Shown here: one piece after another, positions 9,170 through 17,863 of the stretch
Layout: the number at the start of each line of letters is the position of its first letter
Position numbering within the stretch: the first letter of the stretch is position 1
NCBI GenBank assembly: GCA_003576905.1
Contig: QEVG01000001.1
Coordinates: 186,001-250,000 of the forward strand
DNA: 64,000 nucleotides
Reading direction: 5' to 3'
DNA from: Planctomycetota bacterium
Lineage (GTDB): Bacteria; Planctomycetota; Phycisphaerae; UBA1845; UTPLA1
Made by a program: the position numbers and the translations under genes
The notes under the pieces: model-generated
What the model saw: only the letters and a program-made list of their open reading frames with translations
The model's database searches: none
Told to the model about the DNA's origin: nothing

Positions 9170-11644
9170 TTAGGGCGCCGTTGTGAAGCTGAACACCGCG
9201 CCGGTGGTCGTACCGGCGGCATTCTTGGCGTCAACGCGCCACAGGTACGTCGTGTTCGGCAATAGCGCTCCGGGGCTGAAGTTTCGCGTCGTCTGGTTGC
9301 CCTGGAACGGCGGGCTCGTCGTCGTGGCCACCGCGATCTGATCCCCAGGCGGCAGCAATGCGTTGTCCGCCTGCGAGATGAAGTACACATCGTAGCTCTC
9401 AGCTCGATCCGCACCGCTCCACGTCAGCGACGTGCTCGTCGGTACGTTTGTCGCACCGTTGAGTGGGCTTGGATTACCAACCTGGCCGGGCGGCGCCAGC
9501 GTCGTGTACCGCCACACGTCACCCTTGGTCACCGGCGTGCCGCCCTGGGCGACCGTGTCGATCCGCCAGTAGTACGTCGTATTCGGCGAGATCGCCATGA
9601 CGCTTGTCGGGTCGAACAGGGTACCGGACTGGTTGCCGCGGAACTCGGGGCTTGCGGTGGTGGCATTCGTCACTGCTGCAAGGTCGGTTCCGAAGTACAC
9701 GTCGTTTGTGTCCGCACCCGCTCCGTTCGTCCACTCCAGGATCTGGTCGAGCGGAATGCCGGTGGCCATGTTCGCCGGATTCGGGGCCGTCGCCTTTCCA
9801 AGTTCCGTGGTAAAGGTCCATACGTCGCCCTTCGTGCGGCTTCCGTCCGAGGCAACCTCGTCAATACGCCAGAAGTGCGCCCGGTTCGCTGCCATGCTGC
9901 CCGGCGGGTCGAACGTCGTCGTCGCCTGGTTGCCGCGGAAGATTCCCACGGTAAGCGGCGTGGCATTGGTCACATCGTTCAGGTCTTCGCCAAGGTACAC
10001 GTCATGGCTCGTCGCACCGAGGCCCGCGGTCCACGTCAGGTTTCGCGTCACTTCAACGTTGACCTGGTTATTGGCCGGCGTCGGATTGATCGCCTTCCCA
10101 GGGCCCGTCTTGAAGTTCCAGACCGTCCCCTTCACGACGCCGCCGGTGCCGACCTCGTCGATTCGCCAGAAGTACTGCGTGTTCGCGACCAGGGCCGAGG
10201 GTACGCCGCTCGGCGGGTTGAACATCTCATTGCCAAGAAGCTGGTTCCCCTTGAATTCGGCGTCGTCCTCTCCGGCGTTGTTCACCGCCGTCTGGTTCGT
10301 GCCGAAATACACGTTGTGGCTAAGTACATTCGTGCCCGGCGTCCACGACAGGGCGACGTCCGGCGCAACCGCCGTCGCATTGTTGGCGGGCTGCGGACCG
10401 GAAGCCGTGCCCGGCAGCGTGCCGGTGCGGAACCGGAAGATCGGCCCTTCATTACGCCCGCCGGGACCAACGGCATCCACCGTCCAGAAGTGCTCGGTGT
10501 TTGCCGCAAGCGGCGAAGCCGGCGAGAATGTCGTGACCACAGAGCTGAGCGTGGCGACCTTTGCCGCGGCATTGCGCGTCAGCACCTGATTCTGGTTCGA
10601 GCTCAGGTACACGTCGAAGCTGTTAAGAGGGCCGCCGCCCCCGCCGGGCGTCCAGGTCAGGTCCAGCTCGACGTCCTGATCAAGGGCATTATCCGCCGGC
10701 GCGGTCAGCATGACCTGCGCGGGTATGTCCGCCGTGCGGAACGTAAGCACCAGGCCCATCGTCGTCCCACCCGGACCCTTGGTGTCGATTCGCCAGTAAT
10801 AGTCCGTATCAAACAGCAGCGTCGGCGGCTGGAAGTTCTTGCTCGTCCGATTTCCCTGGAACTCGGGGCTGGTCGTGTCGGCCAGCGTGACATCGACGGG
10901 ATCGATGCCCAGGTACACGTCATAGCTCTCCACGCTCGAGGGAGCGTTCCAGCTCAGGATGGTCGTCACCGGTACATCGACCGACGTGTCGGCCGGGTTC
11001 GGGCTCGAAATCATCGGCGGAGGAGCGCGCGTCGTGAACATCCACACGTCGCCCTTGGTCGTCCCCCCGGGTCCCTTTTCATCCACGCGCCAGTAATAGG
11101 TCGTCGAGCCGATCAATTCGCCCTCGATCGTCGCATTCTCATCCGACGGATCGAACGTATTGCCGCTCTGGTTCCCCTTGAAGATGTCCGGAGTCGTCGT
11201 GTCCGCGTCGGTGACCGCGGTCATGTCCGTGCCGAAGTAAATGTCGTGGCTGGTCGTGCTCGCACCCACCGTCCACTGGAGCACCTGGTCCACGCGGGCG
11301 TTGGTCGAACCGTTCTGCGGTACCGGCGACTTGGCCTTTTCGGGCGCGGCCGCTGTCGTAAAGCTCCGCACCGTTCCCTTCGTAATGCCGACAGCGTTGA
11401 TTTCGTCGATCCGCCAGAAGTACGTCGTGCCCGGGAGGAGTCCGCCCGGATCAAAAGAGGTCGTCGTTTGCCCGCCCTTGAAGATGTCCGGCGTCGTGTC
11501 ATTCGCGCTGTTGACGGCGGCCTGATCCAGGCCGAGGTAGACATCGTGGCTGGTAGCGCGAGCGCCGGAGGTCCAAACCAGCTTGGTCGTGACGGCGACG
11601 TTCTGAGCGCCATCCGCGGGATTGGCGCCGGAGATCTGCCCCGG
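9170..11644 (-). repeat. Eight tandem FN3-like protein repeats
   Basis: The coding region for residues 138-961 of the lipoprotein consists of eight head-to-tail units of about 300 bases. Each unit contains recognisable copies of S-H-D-V-Y-x-G, G-N-Q-x-T/S-x-x-F and W-R-I-D-E. The copies have diverged enough in sequence that they are old duplications rather than recent amplification. Confidence 0.8.
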
Positions 11645-12055
11645 AAGCTCAGTCTCGCCAGGCCCCGGATTGGGATTATCCGACGGATTGACCGTCACGG
11701 TGCCGTCGATCTGTTCGACGAGTCCGTTTGTGTCAAAAATGAAGGCCGTTACCTGGAATTGCCCGGTACTGTCGTACCGATAGCTGATTGTCGTGCGATT
11801 GGGAGCGCCTTCGACGAAGCCGGAGCCATCGCCGAACACCCAGTTCACCTTCGCCACGGACGAAGGGTTCGTCACGGCATTGTCAATGCTGAACGCGACC
11901 GTGTAGTCCGGCTGATCGAACACCTGCACGAAGGTAATGCTGCCGAACGGATTGAGTGACACGCCGTCCGTGCCGCAGCCGTTCAGCGACACGCCCATTG
12001 CGACGACCGCGAAAAGCATCGCGGGCGCCGCCGCCCATCGTCTCGACTTCATCAT
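9170..12055 (-). CDS. Large surface lipoprotein with PKD-like domain and eight FN3-like repeats
   Basis: A 961-residue lipoprotein. The start is the MM pair at 12055, seven bases after GGGAGGG; the hydrophobic region and lipobox VSLNGC put the lipidated Cys at residue 27. Residues about 40-125 look like a PKD domain (VNWVFGDGSG ... ISYRYDSTGQFQVTAF). From residue 138 to the end there are eight consecutive repeats of about 95-105 residues, each with the plan NPADGA..V, L-x-W-T-x-G, S-H-D-V-Y-L/F-G-x-D, FKGNQ-x-T-x-F-x-P, Y-F-W-R-I-D-E and KGxVWxFTT. This is the fibronectin-III-like ‘WRVDE’ module common in planctomycete surface proteins. Probably an outer-membrane or surface adhesin or carbohydrate-interacting protein; no enzymatic domain seen. 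A 694-codon opposite-strand frame in this region is a composition artefact. Confidence 0.88.
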   Translation of the reverse strand: MMKSRRWAAAPAMLFAVVAMGVSLNGCGTDGVSLNPFGSITFVQVFDQPDYTVAFSIDNAVTNPSSVAKVNWVFGDGSGFVEGAPNRTTISYRYDSTGQFQVTAFIFDTNGLVEQIDGTVTVNPSDNPNPGPGETELPGQISGANPADGAQNVAVTTKLVWTSGARATSHDVYLGLDQAAVNSANDTTPDIFKGGQTTTSFDPGGLLPGTTYFWRIDEINAVGITKGTVRSFTTAAAPEKAKSPVPQNGSTNARVDQVLQWTVGASTTSHDIYFGTDMTAVTDADTTTPDIFKGNQSGNTFDPSDENATIEGELIGSTTYYWRVDEKGPGGTTKGDVWMFTTRAPPPMISSPNPADTSVDVPVTTILSWNAPSSVESYDVYLGIDPVDVTLADTTSPEFQGNRTSKNFQPPTLLFDTDYYWRIDTKGPGGTTMGLVLTFRTADIPAQVMLTAPADNALDQDVELDLTWTPGGGGGPLNSFDVYLSSNQNQVLTRNAAAKVATLSSVVTTFSPASPLAANTEHFWTVDAVGPGGRNEGPIFRFRTGTLPGTASGPQPANNATAVAPDVALSWTPGTNVLSHNVYFGTNQTAVNNAGEDDAEFKGNQLLGNEMFNPPSGVPSALVANTQYFWRIDEVGTGGVVKGTVWNFKTGPGKAINPTPANNQVNVEVTRNLTWTAGLGATSHDVYLGEDLNDVTNATPLTVGIFRGNQATTTFDPPGSMAANRAHFWRIDEVASDGSRTKGDVWTFTTELGKATAPNPANMATGIPLDQILEWTNGAGADTNDVYFGTDLAAVTNATTASPEFRGNQSGTLFDPTSVMAISPNTTYYWRIDTVAQGGTPVTKGDVWRYTTLAPPGQVGNPSPLNGATNVPTSTSLTWSGADRAESYDVYFISQADNALLPPGDQIAVATTTSPPFQGNQTTRNFSPGALLPNTTYLWRVDAKNAAGTTTGAVFSFTTAP

Positions 12056-12539
12056 CGTGAAACCCTCCCGCGGAACGGCCCTGAAAGCAGAAGCCGTCCG
12101 ATCGATGCCCCAGGGAGTCATTTCCGCGATCTCAAGCGCGTCACACCCGACACGCTTGCCGATCCCTCGGCCAATGACAACCCGCCGCATCGAACTGGAT
12201 TGCGAGAATCCAAACCCCCCAAAGAACGCCCGCCCCCTAGGGCCAATGGCTCCGATCATCCCGCCCAAAGCCCGTTGAGTGCACATCGGGACGACGCGGA
12301 GCCGGCGGCTACGCAAAAGTCTACGTCGCGTCCATTCCCCAATCAAGGTGGCGGGACCGATCCGAAGCGAATTGGGGCCGCTCCGAAAATAGCCATGTTA
12401 TCCCGATAGAACGCGTGTAAATCGCGGAACATCCGCAACGCCGCAGTGGCAATCTGGGACCACGTCACGGGCCGGACCTTGCCTATTCTCATAACTCAGC
12501 GTGTCGGAAATGTCCGAGACGGATAATGGTTCTGCCCGC
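12056..12539. other. 484-base non-coding gap upstream of the repeat lipoprotein
   Basis: Lies between the end of plsY and the start of the lipoprotein, both on the minus strand. Only the ribosome site of the lipoprotein (GGGAGGG near 12063-12069) is recognisable. No convincing gene, RNA fold or promoter pair was found. Confidence 0.5.
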
Positions 12540-13220
12540 TCAGGCCGCCGGCGGTTTCGCCCCCTGCCCGATACGGTTCTCCGTGCCTGCCAGCAAACGG
12601 GCGATGTTTGCACGGTGTCGGGTGACCACGAGCGCCGCGACAATAACAAGGAGGGCGAGGAGCGGATAATGCTCGGCGAGGGGCCAGCGGGCCAGCTTGG
12701 CCATGACAAGAAAGCAGATCGGCACGAACACCGCCGCGACAATCGAGCCGAGTGAGACATACCGAGTAAACGTCACGACAAGCGCCCACAGAACAAACGC
12801 GCTCAGTGCCGGGAGGGTCAGATAGGGATAGATGCCGAGCATGACGCCGAGGGACGTCGCGACGCCTTTGCCGCCCTTGAACCCGGCGAAGACCGGAAAC
12901 ACGTTTCCCAGCACGCAGGCCATTCCCGTAGTAAGCCAGAGGATGTCCCGCCAGAACGGGGCGACGGGCGCCTCAGCCCACGGCCCGGAAACCAGCCCCG
13001 CGCAGATCGTCGCGGCCGCCCCTTTCGCAAGGTCAAGCAGAAACACGAGCACGCCCCACCACCTGCCAAGGACCCGCCCGACATTGGTCGCCCCGAAGTT
13101 TCCGCTTCCCTGCCGGCGGATATCCACACCCCGCGATCGCGCCACCACCAGCCCCGTCGGAATGCTTCCCAGAAGGTAGGAGCCGAGGATCAGGACGGCG
13201 TATTGCGGATTGAGAATCAT
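12540..13220 (-). CDS. plsY: Glycerol-3-phosphate acyltransferase PlsY
   Basis: Integral membrane enzyme that transfers the acyl group of acyl-phosphate to glycerol-3-phosphate, the first committed step of phospholipid synthesis in most bacteria. The 226-residue protein shows the three PlsY signature loops: GSIPTGLVVARSRGVDIR-x-x-GSGN-x-GATNV, then GNVFPVFAGFKGGKGVATSLG, then the final TRHRANIARLLAGTE. About five to seven hydrophobic helices are visible, and the length matches the family. Start at ATG 13220. It is the last gene of the reverse LPS operon, 23 bases after the GT4 gene, linking phospholipid and LPS synthesis. Confidence 0.96.
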   Translation of the reverse strand: MILNPQYAVLILGSYLLGSIPTGLVVARSRGVDIRRQGSGNFGATNVGRVLGRWWGVLVFLLDLAKGAAATICAGLVSGPWAEAPVAPFWRDILWLTTGMACVLGNVFPVFAGFKGGKGVATSLGVMLGIYPYLTLPALSAFVLWALVVTFTRYVSLGSIVAAVFVPICFLVMAKLARWPLAEHYPLLALLVIVAALVVTRHRANIARLLAGTENRIGQGAKPPAA

Positions 13221-13243
13221 GAGGCAATTGCGCAAACGGTCGG

Positions 13244-14422
13244 TCACACGGGCTGCGACCGCGCGGACCGTGTTTCGACCAGTTCCTTGAATACGAGTTC
13301 GAGTTCGTCGACGTGCCGCTGCATGCCCACCCGCTCGCGAAGCTCCAGCGCGCGCTGGGACATGCGCCGGCGAAGATCGCCGTCCGAGAGCTCTTGGATG
13401 CGCCGCGCCCACATGCCCACCGCATCCGGAGACTCGATGACGAAGCCGTCGTGGCCGTCGGTGATGACCTCCGCCGCGCCGTTGAACGCCGTCGTTATGC
13501 AGGGCAGCCCCGCCGACAGACCCTCCAGCACGACCCGGCTGCACGGGTCGTAATAGGTCGGATGCACGAGCACGTCCGCGGCATGCAGATAGTTCAGCGT
13601 CCGCTGCGTGGGCCCTGTAAACGTGACAAACCGCGCGATCCCCAGCTCCTGGAGCCGGCGCTGATACCCGATCGGGTTGTCCCGGCCGACCACCAGCAGG
13701 TGAAACGACTCAAACCCCGAGACAACCAGCCGCGATATCGTCTCAATCAGCGGGCTCAGTCCCTTCAGCCGAAAATTGTGCGCCACAAAGAGCAAGAGCA
13801 GTTGCCCGTCGGGCACCTGGTGTTGTCGCCGGATGTCCAGGCGATGTTCCTGCCGCTGCCCCTCCGGAACCCGCGGAACGCTCACACCGTTGAACACCAC
13901 GCGCACGCGCGGAGACGACACACCGTAAATCCGTTCGCATTGCCGCGCGACATAATTCGAGACCGCTAGGATCGTCGGCCCTCCCTCGCGGAATACGTGC
14001 CGCTCCAGGTCGAGTAGCGATCGCTGCTTCATGTTCATCGCGAGCAGCGCCTGCTTGAGCAGTTGCCGCGGCCGCGACGACCGGGTCGCCACGTTTCTCT
14101 CCAGCGTTTCCCCCAGGAGCCCCCCGCGCGGCTGGTAAGTGTCCCCCGTCCCAAGCGGAGAAATCGCGTGAACAATGTCGAACGACCGCGCTTTAAGAAA
14201 CTCCGTCGACCGGCGGATAAACGCCGCCATGCGCAGCGGCCGAAGCAGCGTTCCCCCCGGTATGCGATGCATTGTCAGGTCCGGGGGCGGCGCTGCGTTG
14301 GTCGTGGTCACGACGTGGACCTCGTGCCCCCTCGCCGCGAGAAGCCTTGCGATCTCCTGGGTCGACGTCTCCGCGCCGCCGCGCCAGGGTTCGAATCGTT
14401 CGATGACCAGTGCGATCTTCAA
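13244..14422 (-). CDS. GT4 family glycosyltransferase (WaaG-like)
   Basis: A 392-residue cytoplasmic GT-B glycosyltransferase. The N-terminal domain has MKIALVIERFEPWRGGAE with the usual glycine-rich acceptor loop; the C-terminal nucleotide-sugar domain has GLSPLIETI, LLVVGRDN and the E-x7-E block in SRVVLEGLSAGLPCITTAFNGAAEVI. The overall layout, and the placement next to WaaP-like kinases and a heptosyltransferase, match LPS glucosyltransferase WaaG, which adds the first hexose to heptose II. Its ATG overlaps the stop of the upstream kinase gene by four bases, indicating translational coupling. Sugar donor and acceptor are inferred from context only. Confidence 0.9.
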   Translation of the reverse strand: MKIALVIERFEPWRGGAETSTQEIARLLAARGHEVHVVTTTNAAPPPDLTMHRIPGGTLLRPLRMAAFIRRSTEFLKARSFDIVHAISPLGTGDTYQPRGGLLGETLERNVATRSSRPRQLLKQALLAMNMKQRSLLDLERHVFREGGPTILAVSNYVARQCERIYGVSSPRVRVVFNGVSVPRVPEGQRQEHRLDIRRQHQVPDGQLLLLFVAHNFRLKGLSPLIETISRLVVSGFESFHLLVVGRDNPIGYQRRLQELGIARFVTFTGPTQRTLNYLHAADVLVHPTYYDPCSRVVLEGLSAGLPCITTAFNGAAEVITDGHDGFVIESPDAVGMWARRIQELSDGDLRRRMSQRALELRERVGMQRHVDELELVFKELVETRSARSQPV

Positions 14423-16164
14423 GTAGCGTGCCTTTCGGTCCGCCGGCGGCGGCGGTTTGCATCATGCCGGGCCATTCGACGGGTCCGGGCCGCAATGAGC
14501 CGGATGATCTCGCGCGCCCGCTCTTTCCTCAGCCGCCGCGCGCCGGCCCATTGATAATGGTACAGGAAACGAATCCGGTCGGCACGGGTCACCACCGGGG
14601 ACGGGCTGCTGTAATCCAGGGCCGCAAGGTCCTTGAGCACCCACCTTTCAAAAAACACCGGCCGCTCAATCATTCGCGCCAGATCGATCAGTCGGAGGAC
14701 GATCCCACCGTCCGCGTTTCGGCTGATGAACACATGGCACAGATAGAGATCGCGATGAAAGTACCGGTGTCTGTGCAGGTGCCGGACCAGAATGGCCAGT
14801 TGGCGGATGATCTCGTGCCGCTCGCGTGGGCGTGGAATCGCCGTCGGATCGCTTTCGGCGCGCAGCGCCAGCTTTTCGAGCGACTCCCCGGCAAGTTCCT
14901 CGGTAATGAGAAAACTCCGCCGCTCCCATCGGCCAGACATCTCCTGCCCCCAGGCCAGCGCCCGCATCGTCGGTACGCCGATGCGCGAAAGGTGCTTGAT
15001 GAAATGCGCCTCGCGCTTCGCCGTGCTGTCGCGGCGATCGTGTTCACGCATTCGCCGCAGTTGCTCCCTCAGCGGCGGGCGGTCGTACCGCTTGAGATAG
15101 CAGACCCTTTCGCCGCTTGTGGCGTCTCTCAAGATCAGGCGCACGCGCTCCCGGTACGTCGCAAGGCCCGGCTTGCCCAGGCGCTGCCCCCCAACGGGGC
15201 CGAACACATCCTCAAGGCCATGGATGCCGTTCGCCTTGAGCAGGCTCCTTGCCTCCGGCGTGGCGACGACTTCCGACACACATTCCATTGTCCGCGCGCC
15301 GGGGTGCACATGATCCTCCGGGAGCCGCGGCGGATTCATCCATTCGCCGAAAAGCCGTGCGGTGCTACGAAGTTCCGCAGCGCTCAACACGCCGGCCGGA
15401 ACGTCGATCGCATCGAGGTATCCCCTCCCGAAATGCAGCATGTCGCGTCGCGTGAGCCTGCACGGAAGGAGCGACTCTCTTAGCCGAACGCCGTCCACTG
15501 CAAGTCGCACCGCGCCGTCATGCGCTGTCGACGCAGAGTCCCGGCCGCCGCGCGTCATTCGCTCCACGTCCACCATCCACAGCCGCCAGCCGAGAGGTTC
15601 CTCGCTCGCGCGACATGCGAAAATGTGCTTGGCGTCAATATCAGGCCATGTCATTCCGAGCCGATGAAACCCCGCCATCAACGCTCCGACCGCCTCGAAG
15701 AGCCTCCTCCGATCGGACTCCCCAGGCCCTCCCCCCTTTTTCCAGCCAGGCACCAGCAGGTGACGCAGCGTCGTCTCACACGGCACCTTTTCAACCAGTA
15801 GAAACGCCTCCCGGGGGACGCCCAGCACTCGGCGCTCGCCGAACGCGACCCTCTTCATCGCGGAAACGCCCGCCCGCTCAAGGTCCCAAAGTACGGCCCA
15901 TTCATGCCTCGGTTGCGAAACGCCCCGCCGAAGGCGAAGGAGTGGTGCAACTGCGTGCCGCGGCGGGACGCGAAACACCCGCTTGAGGAAGAACGCACGA
16001 GGTTTTCCGTCGATCACGATCTCGAGCGGAACGGTCTCCCGATGGGCATGCCTGCTCGCCGGCGGACCCGAGCCTTGAACGCGCATGAACCCCTCAAAAT
16101 CGCCAAGTCCGGCGGCCTGAAGTGCGGCGCGGTACTCCGGCACGATTTCAAGCAGCGGATTCAC
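14419..16164 (-). CDS. Tandem (double) LPS-core kinase, WaaP/InaA family
   Basis: A 581-residue protein made of two kinase-like halves. Half 1 (about 1-300) opens with LQAAGLGDFEGFM, has the Lys strand AFFLKRVFR, a catalytic loop changed to WPDIDAKHIF and a metal-binding VDVERM. Half 2 (about 310-570) opens with LKANGIHGLEDVF, has VCYLKRYDR, a classic WaaP loop YFHRDLYLCHVF and LIDLAR. In both the usual Asn of the HRDLxxxN loop is His, as in WaaP/RfaP heptose kinases. The single-kinase genes downstream of the heptosyltransferase share the same opening motif, so this gene probably arose by fusing two tandem copies. Expected role: phosphorylating two positions of the LPS inner core. Four-base overlaps on both sides. 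C-terminus is strongly basic (RRRRRTER). Confidence 0.85.
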   Translation of the reverse strand: MNPLLEIVPEYRAALQAAGLGDFEGFMRVQGSGPPASRHAHRETVPLEIVIDGKPRAFFLKRVFRVPPRHAVAPLLRLRRGVSQPRHEWAVLWDLERAGVSAMKRVAFGERRVLGVPREAFLLVEKVPCETTLRHLLVPGWKKGGGPGESDRRRLFEAVGALMAGFHRLGMTWPDIDAKHIFACRASEEPLGWRLWMVDVERMTRGGRDSASTAHDGAVRLAVDGVRLRESLLPCRLTRRDMLHFGRGYLDAIDVPAGVLSAAELRSTARLFGEWMNPPRLPEDHVHPGARTMECVSEVVATPEARSLLKANGIHGLEDVFGPVGGQRLGKPGLATYRERVRLILRDATSGERVCYLKRYDRPPLREQLRRMREHDRRDSTAKREAHFIKHLSRIGVPTMRALAWGQEMSGRWERRSFLITEELAGESLEKLALRAESDPTAIPRPRERHEIIRQLAILVRHLHRHRYFHRDLYLCHVFISRNADGGIVLRLIDLARMIERPVFFERWVLKDLAALDYSSPSPVVTRADRIRFLYHYQWAGARRLRKERAREIIRLIAARTRRMARHDANRRRRRTERHAT

Positions 16165-16964
16165 GCGGACTCCTCATGGTCCTTGATGGCGCGATCAAGG
16201 AGGATCGATCCCATCATCAGGCGATGCACCTCCGTCAGCTTCCGCACGTCCAGGTAGCGCCGCAACCACCAGATCTGCTGCCGCGGACTCAGCCGCACCC
16301 GCGCCTCCTTGTAAAGGCTTGACAGGTCGCGCAGTCGCCCATGCTCACAGCGCCACGGATGCCGCCGGCGCCCGCCGCGCGCGCAGTCGAGAAGGTACAC
16401 ACGCGGCTCTTCCGGGTTCGTTAGCGACACCAGCATGTTGCGCCACTGGAGGTCAATGTGATAAACTCGCGCCGTATGCATCCGCGCGACCGCCTCCGCC
16501 GTCCGCTCCATCACGTCGCGGCAGAGTTTATCACGAAGGCCGTCCAGGCGGAGGTTCGGCCGTCCCGCCGCGAACGCGTCGAGCGGCTGGCAATCCGGGA
16601 CCGCGCGGGTGACGACAAATCCGTCTGTCATCAGCGGCCCGCGCCGCCGGCTCCCAAGCGCCACCACGTCAGGCACGTCAATGCCGCACTGCTCACGCAG
16701 GAGCCGGTAGTTCCGCGCCTCGCGGAGCGGCTTACTCGATGTCAAGCGAAATGGAACCGCCTTTCCGTCATACCGATAGGCCTTGAGATACAGAACGTCG
16801 TCGCCGGATGCCGTCCGGACAGTCAGGCGCCGCGTACACGTGGTACCCGATTGATGGACCACTTCGCCGCCTGCGCATCCGACGAAATCCGCGTAGCGAA
16901 TGAGCCCGGCCGCGGCCAGCGGGGCCTTCATTTCGGGTTCGAGAATTCGAAGTAGGATGCTCAT
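16161..16964 (-). CDS. LPS-core kinase, InaA/WaaP family
   Basis: A 267-residue single-domain kinase of the lipopolysaccharide kinase family. It opens with LAAAGLIRYADFV, the same short motif found at the start of each kinase unit of this operon. The Lys-bearing strand is VLYLKAYRYDG, the catalytic loop is VYHIDLQWRNMLV (HID instead of HRD, Asn present) and the metal-binding block is LLDCARG. The last two codons overlap the start of the double kinase by four bases. Probably phosphorylates a heptose or Kdo residue of LPS; specificity cannot be read from sequence. Confidence 0.84.
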   Translation of the reverse strand: MSILLRILEPEMKAPLAAAGLIRYADFVGCAGGEVVHQSGTTCTRRLTVRTASGDDVLYLKAYRYDGKAVPFRLTSSKPLREARNYRLLREQCGIDVPDVVALGSRRRGPLMTDGFVVTRAVPDCQPLDAFAAGRPNLRLDGLRDKLCRDVMERTAEAVARMHTARVYHIDLQWRNMLVSLTNPEEPRVYLLDCARGGRRRHPWRCEHGRLRDLSSLYKEARVRLSPRQQIWWLRRYLDVRKLTEVHRLMMGSILLDRAIKDHEESA

Positions 16965-16996
16965 TCAGAAATGCGGGCTCGCTCCCCGAGGGACGA

Positions 16997-17863
16997 CTAG
17001 GCAGCGCCGGCGATCCGGATCGGCGGGTCGAAAACCGAGCCGCGCTCGAGCCGCTGAAGCTCCGAGTCGCGGAACTTGTCCTGTCGGGACTGAACGCGCC
17101 GAAGCCACTGCCGGTCTTCGGGCGTGAGCCGGTCCGTCGCCAAATATTCGAGAAGAAACCGGAGTTGATCCGACTTCGAACAGAACTCGGGCGCGAGCAC
17201 GCCCATCGCCGCGATATCGTGGACGATGCTTTCCTGTCGCCGCTGTGCAATCCGGATTCGCCGCCCCACCGAGGCATCCAGAAAATAAAACTCGAACCGT
17301 TCGTCCGGCAGCGGACGTATCAGCACGTTTCGCCAGAACAGGTCCCGGTGCACGAAGCCCATCTCGTGCATATGCCGCACCTGCCGTGCCAGCGATGTCA
17401 GGATTTCCACCTTTGCCCGGCGCGTATGCGACGTCATCACGTGGTCGGCAAACGTCTTGATAAACGTCACCAGCGACATGGCGTCTGGAACCGCCTCGGT
17501 AATCAGAAAACAGCTCTTCACGAAGTGCAGCGTGCGACGCTCGCCGAACGCGATCGGACGCACCGCCTGAATCCCGAGTCGCCGCATCGCCGAAAGAGCC
17601 CGGAATTCGCTCCGCGCCCGCGACGCCTTCAAGAACGTCCCCCGCAGCATCCCGCGAAATCGTCGCCGCCAGCCGGGGTAATGATACCGCTTGATGTAAA
17701 TGCTCCCGTCGCCGCCGGGCAACTTGACCAGAATGGTGTCCGTCGTCCGGCTCCAGGCCGCAAGTCGGTCTCCGACGCAGCGCAGGACCGATTGCACGCT
17801 GTCCAGTCCCGCCTTCTGAAGTCGCTCCCGGAAGGGCGCATCGATGAGCATGTAATCAGCCAT
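16997..17863 (-). CDS. LPS-core kinase, InaA/WaaP family
   Basis: A 288-residue kinase with an intact HRD: FVHRDLFWRNVLI, metal-binding FLDASVG, Lys strand SIYIKRYHYPG and the shared opening LQKAGLDSVQSVL. The start ATG 17863 lies inside the last codons of the heptosyltransferase gene (8-base overlap), so it is translationally coupled to it. Of the four kinase units in this operon this one has the most canonical active site. Expected substrate: inner-core heptose or Kdo of LPS. Confidence 0.85.
   Translation of the reverse strand: MADYMLIDAPFRERLQKAGLDSVQSVLRCVGDRLAAWSRTTDTILVKLPGGDGSIYIKRYHYPGWRRRFRGMLRGTFLKASRARSEFRALSAMRRLGIQAVRPIAFGERRTLHFVKSCFLITEAVPDAMSLVTFIKTFADHVMTSHTRRAKVEILTSLARQVRHMHEMGFVHRDLFWRNVLIRPLPDERFEFYFLDASVGRRIRIAQRRQESIVHDIAAMGVLAPEFCSKSDQLRFLLEYLATDRLTPEDRQWLRRVQSRQDKFRDSELQRLERGSVFDPPIRIAGAA

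Noticed and set aside
9875-11959. 694-codon forward open frame
   Set aside because: It lies opposite the repeat lipoprotein, has Arg/His/Gly-rich low-complexity content without any motif, and exists because of high GC on the antisense side.
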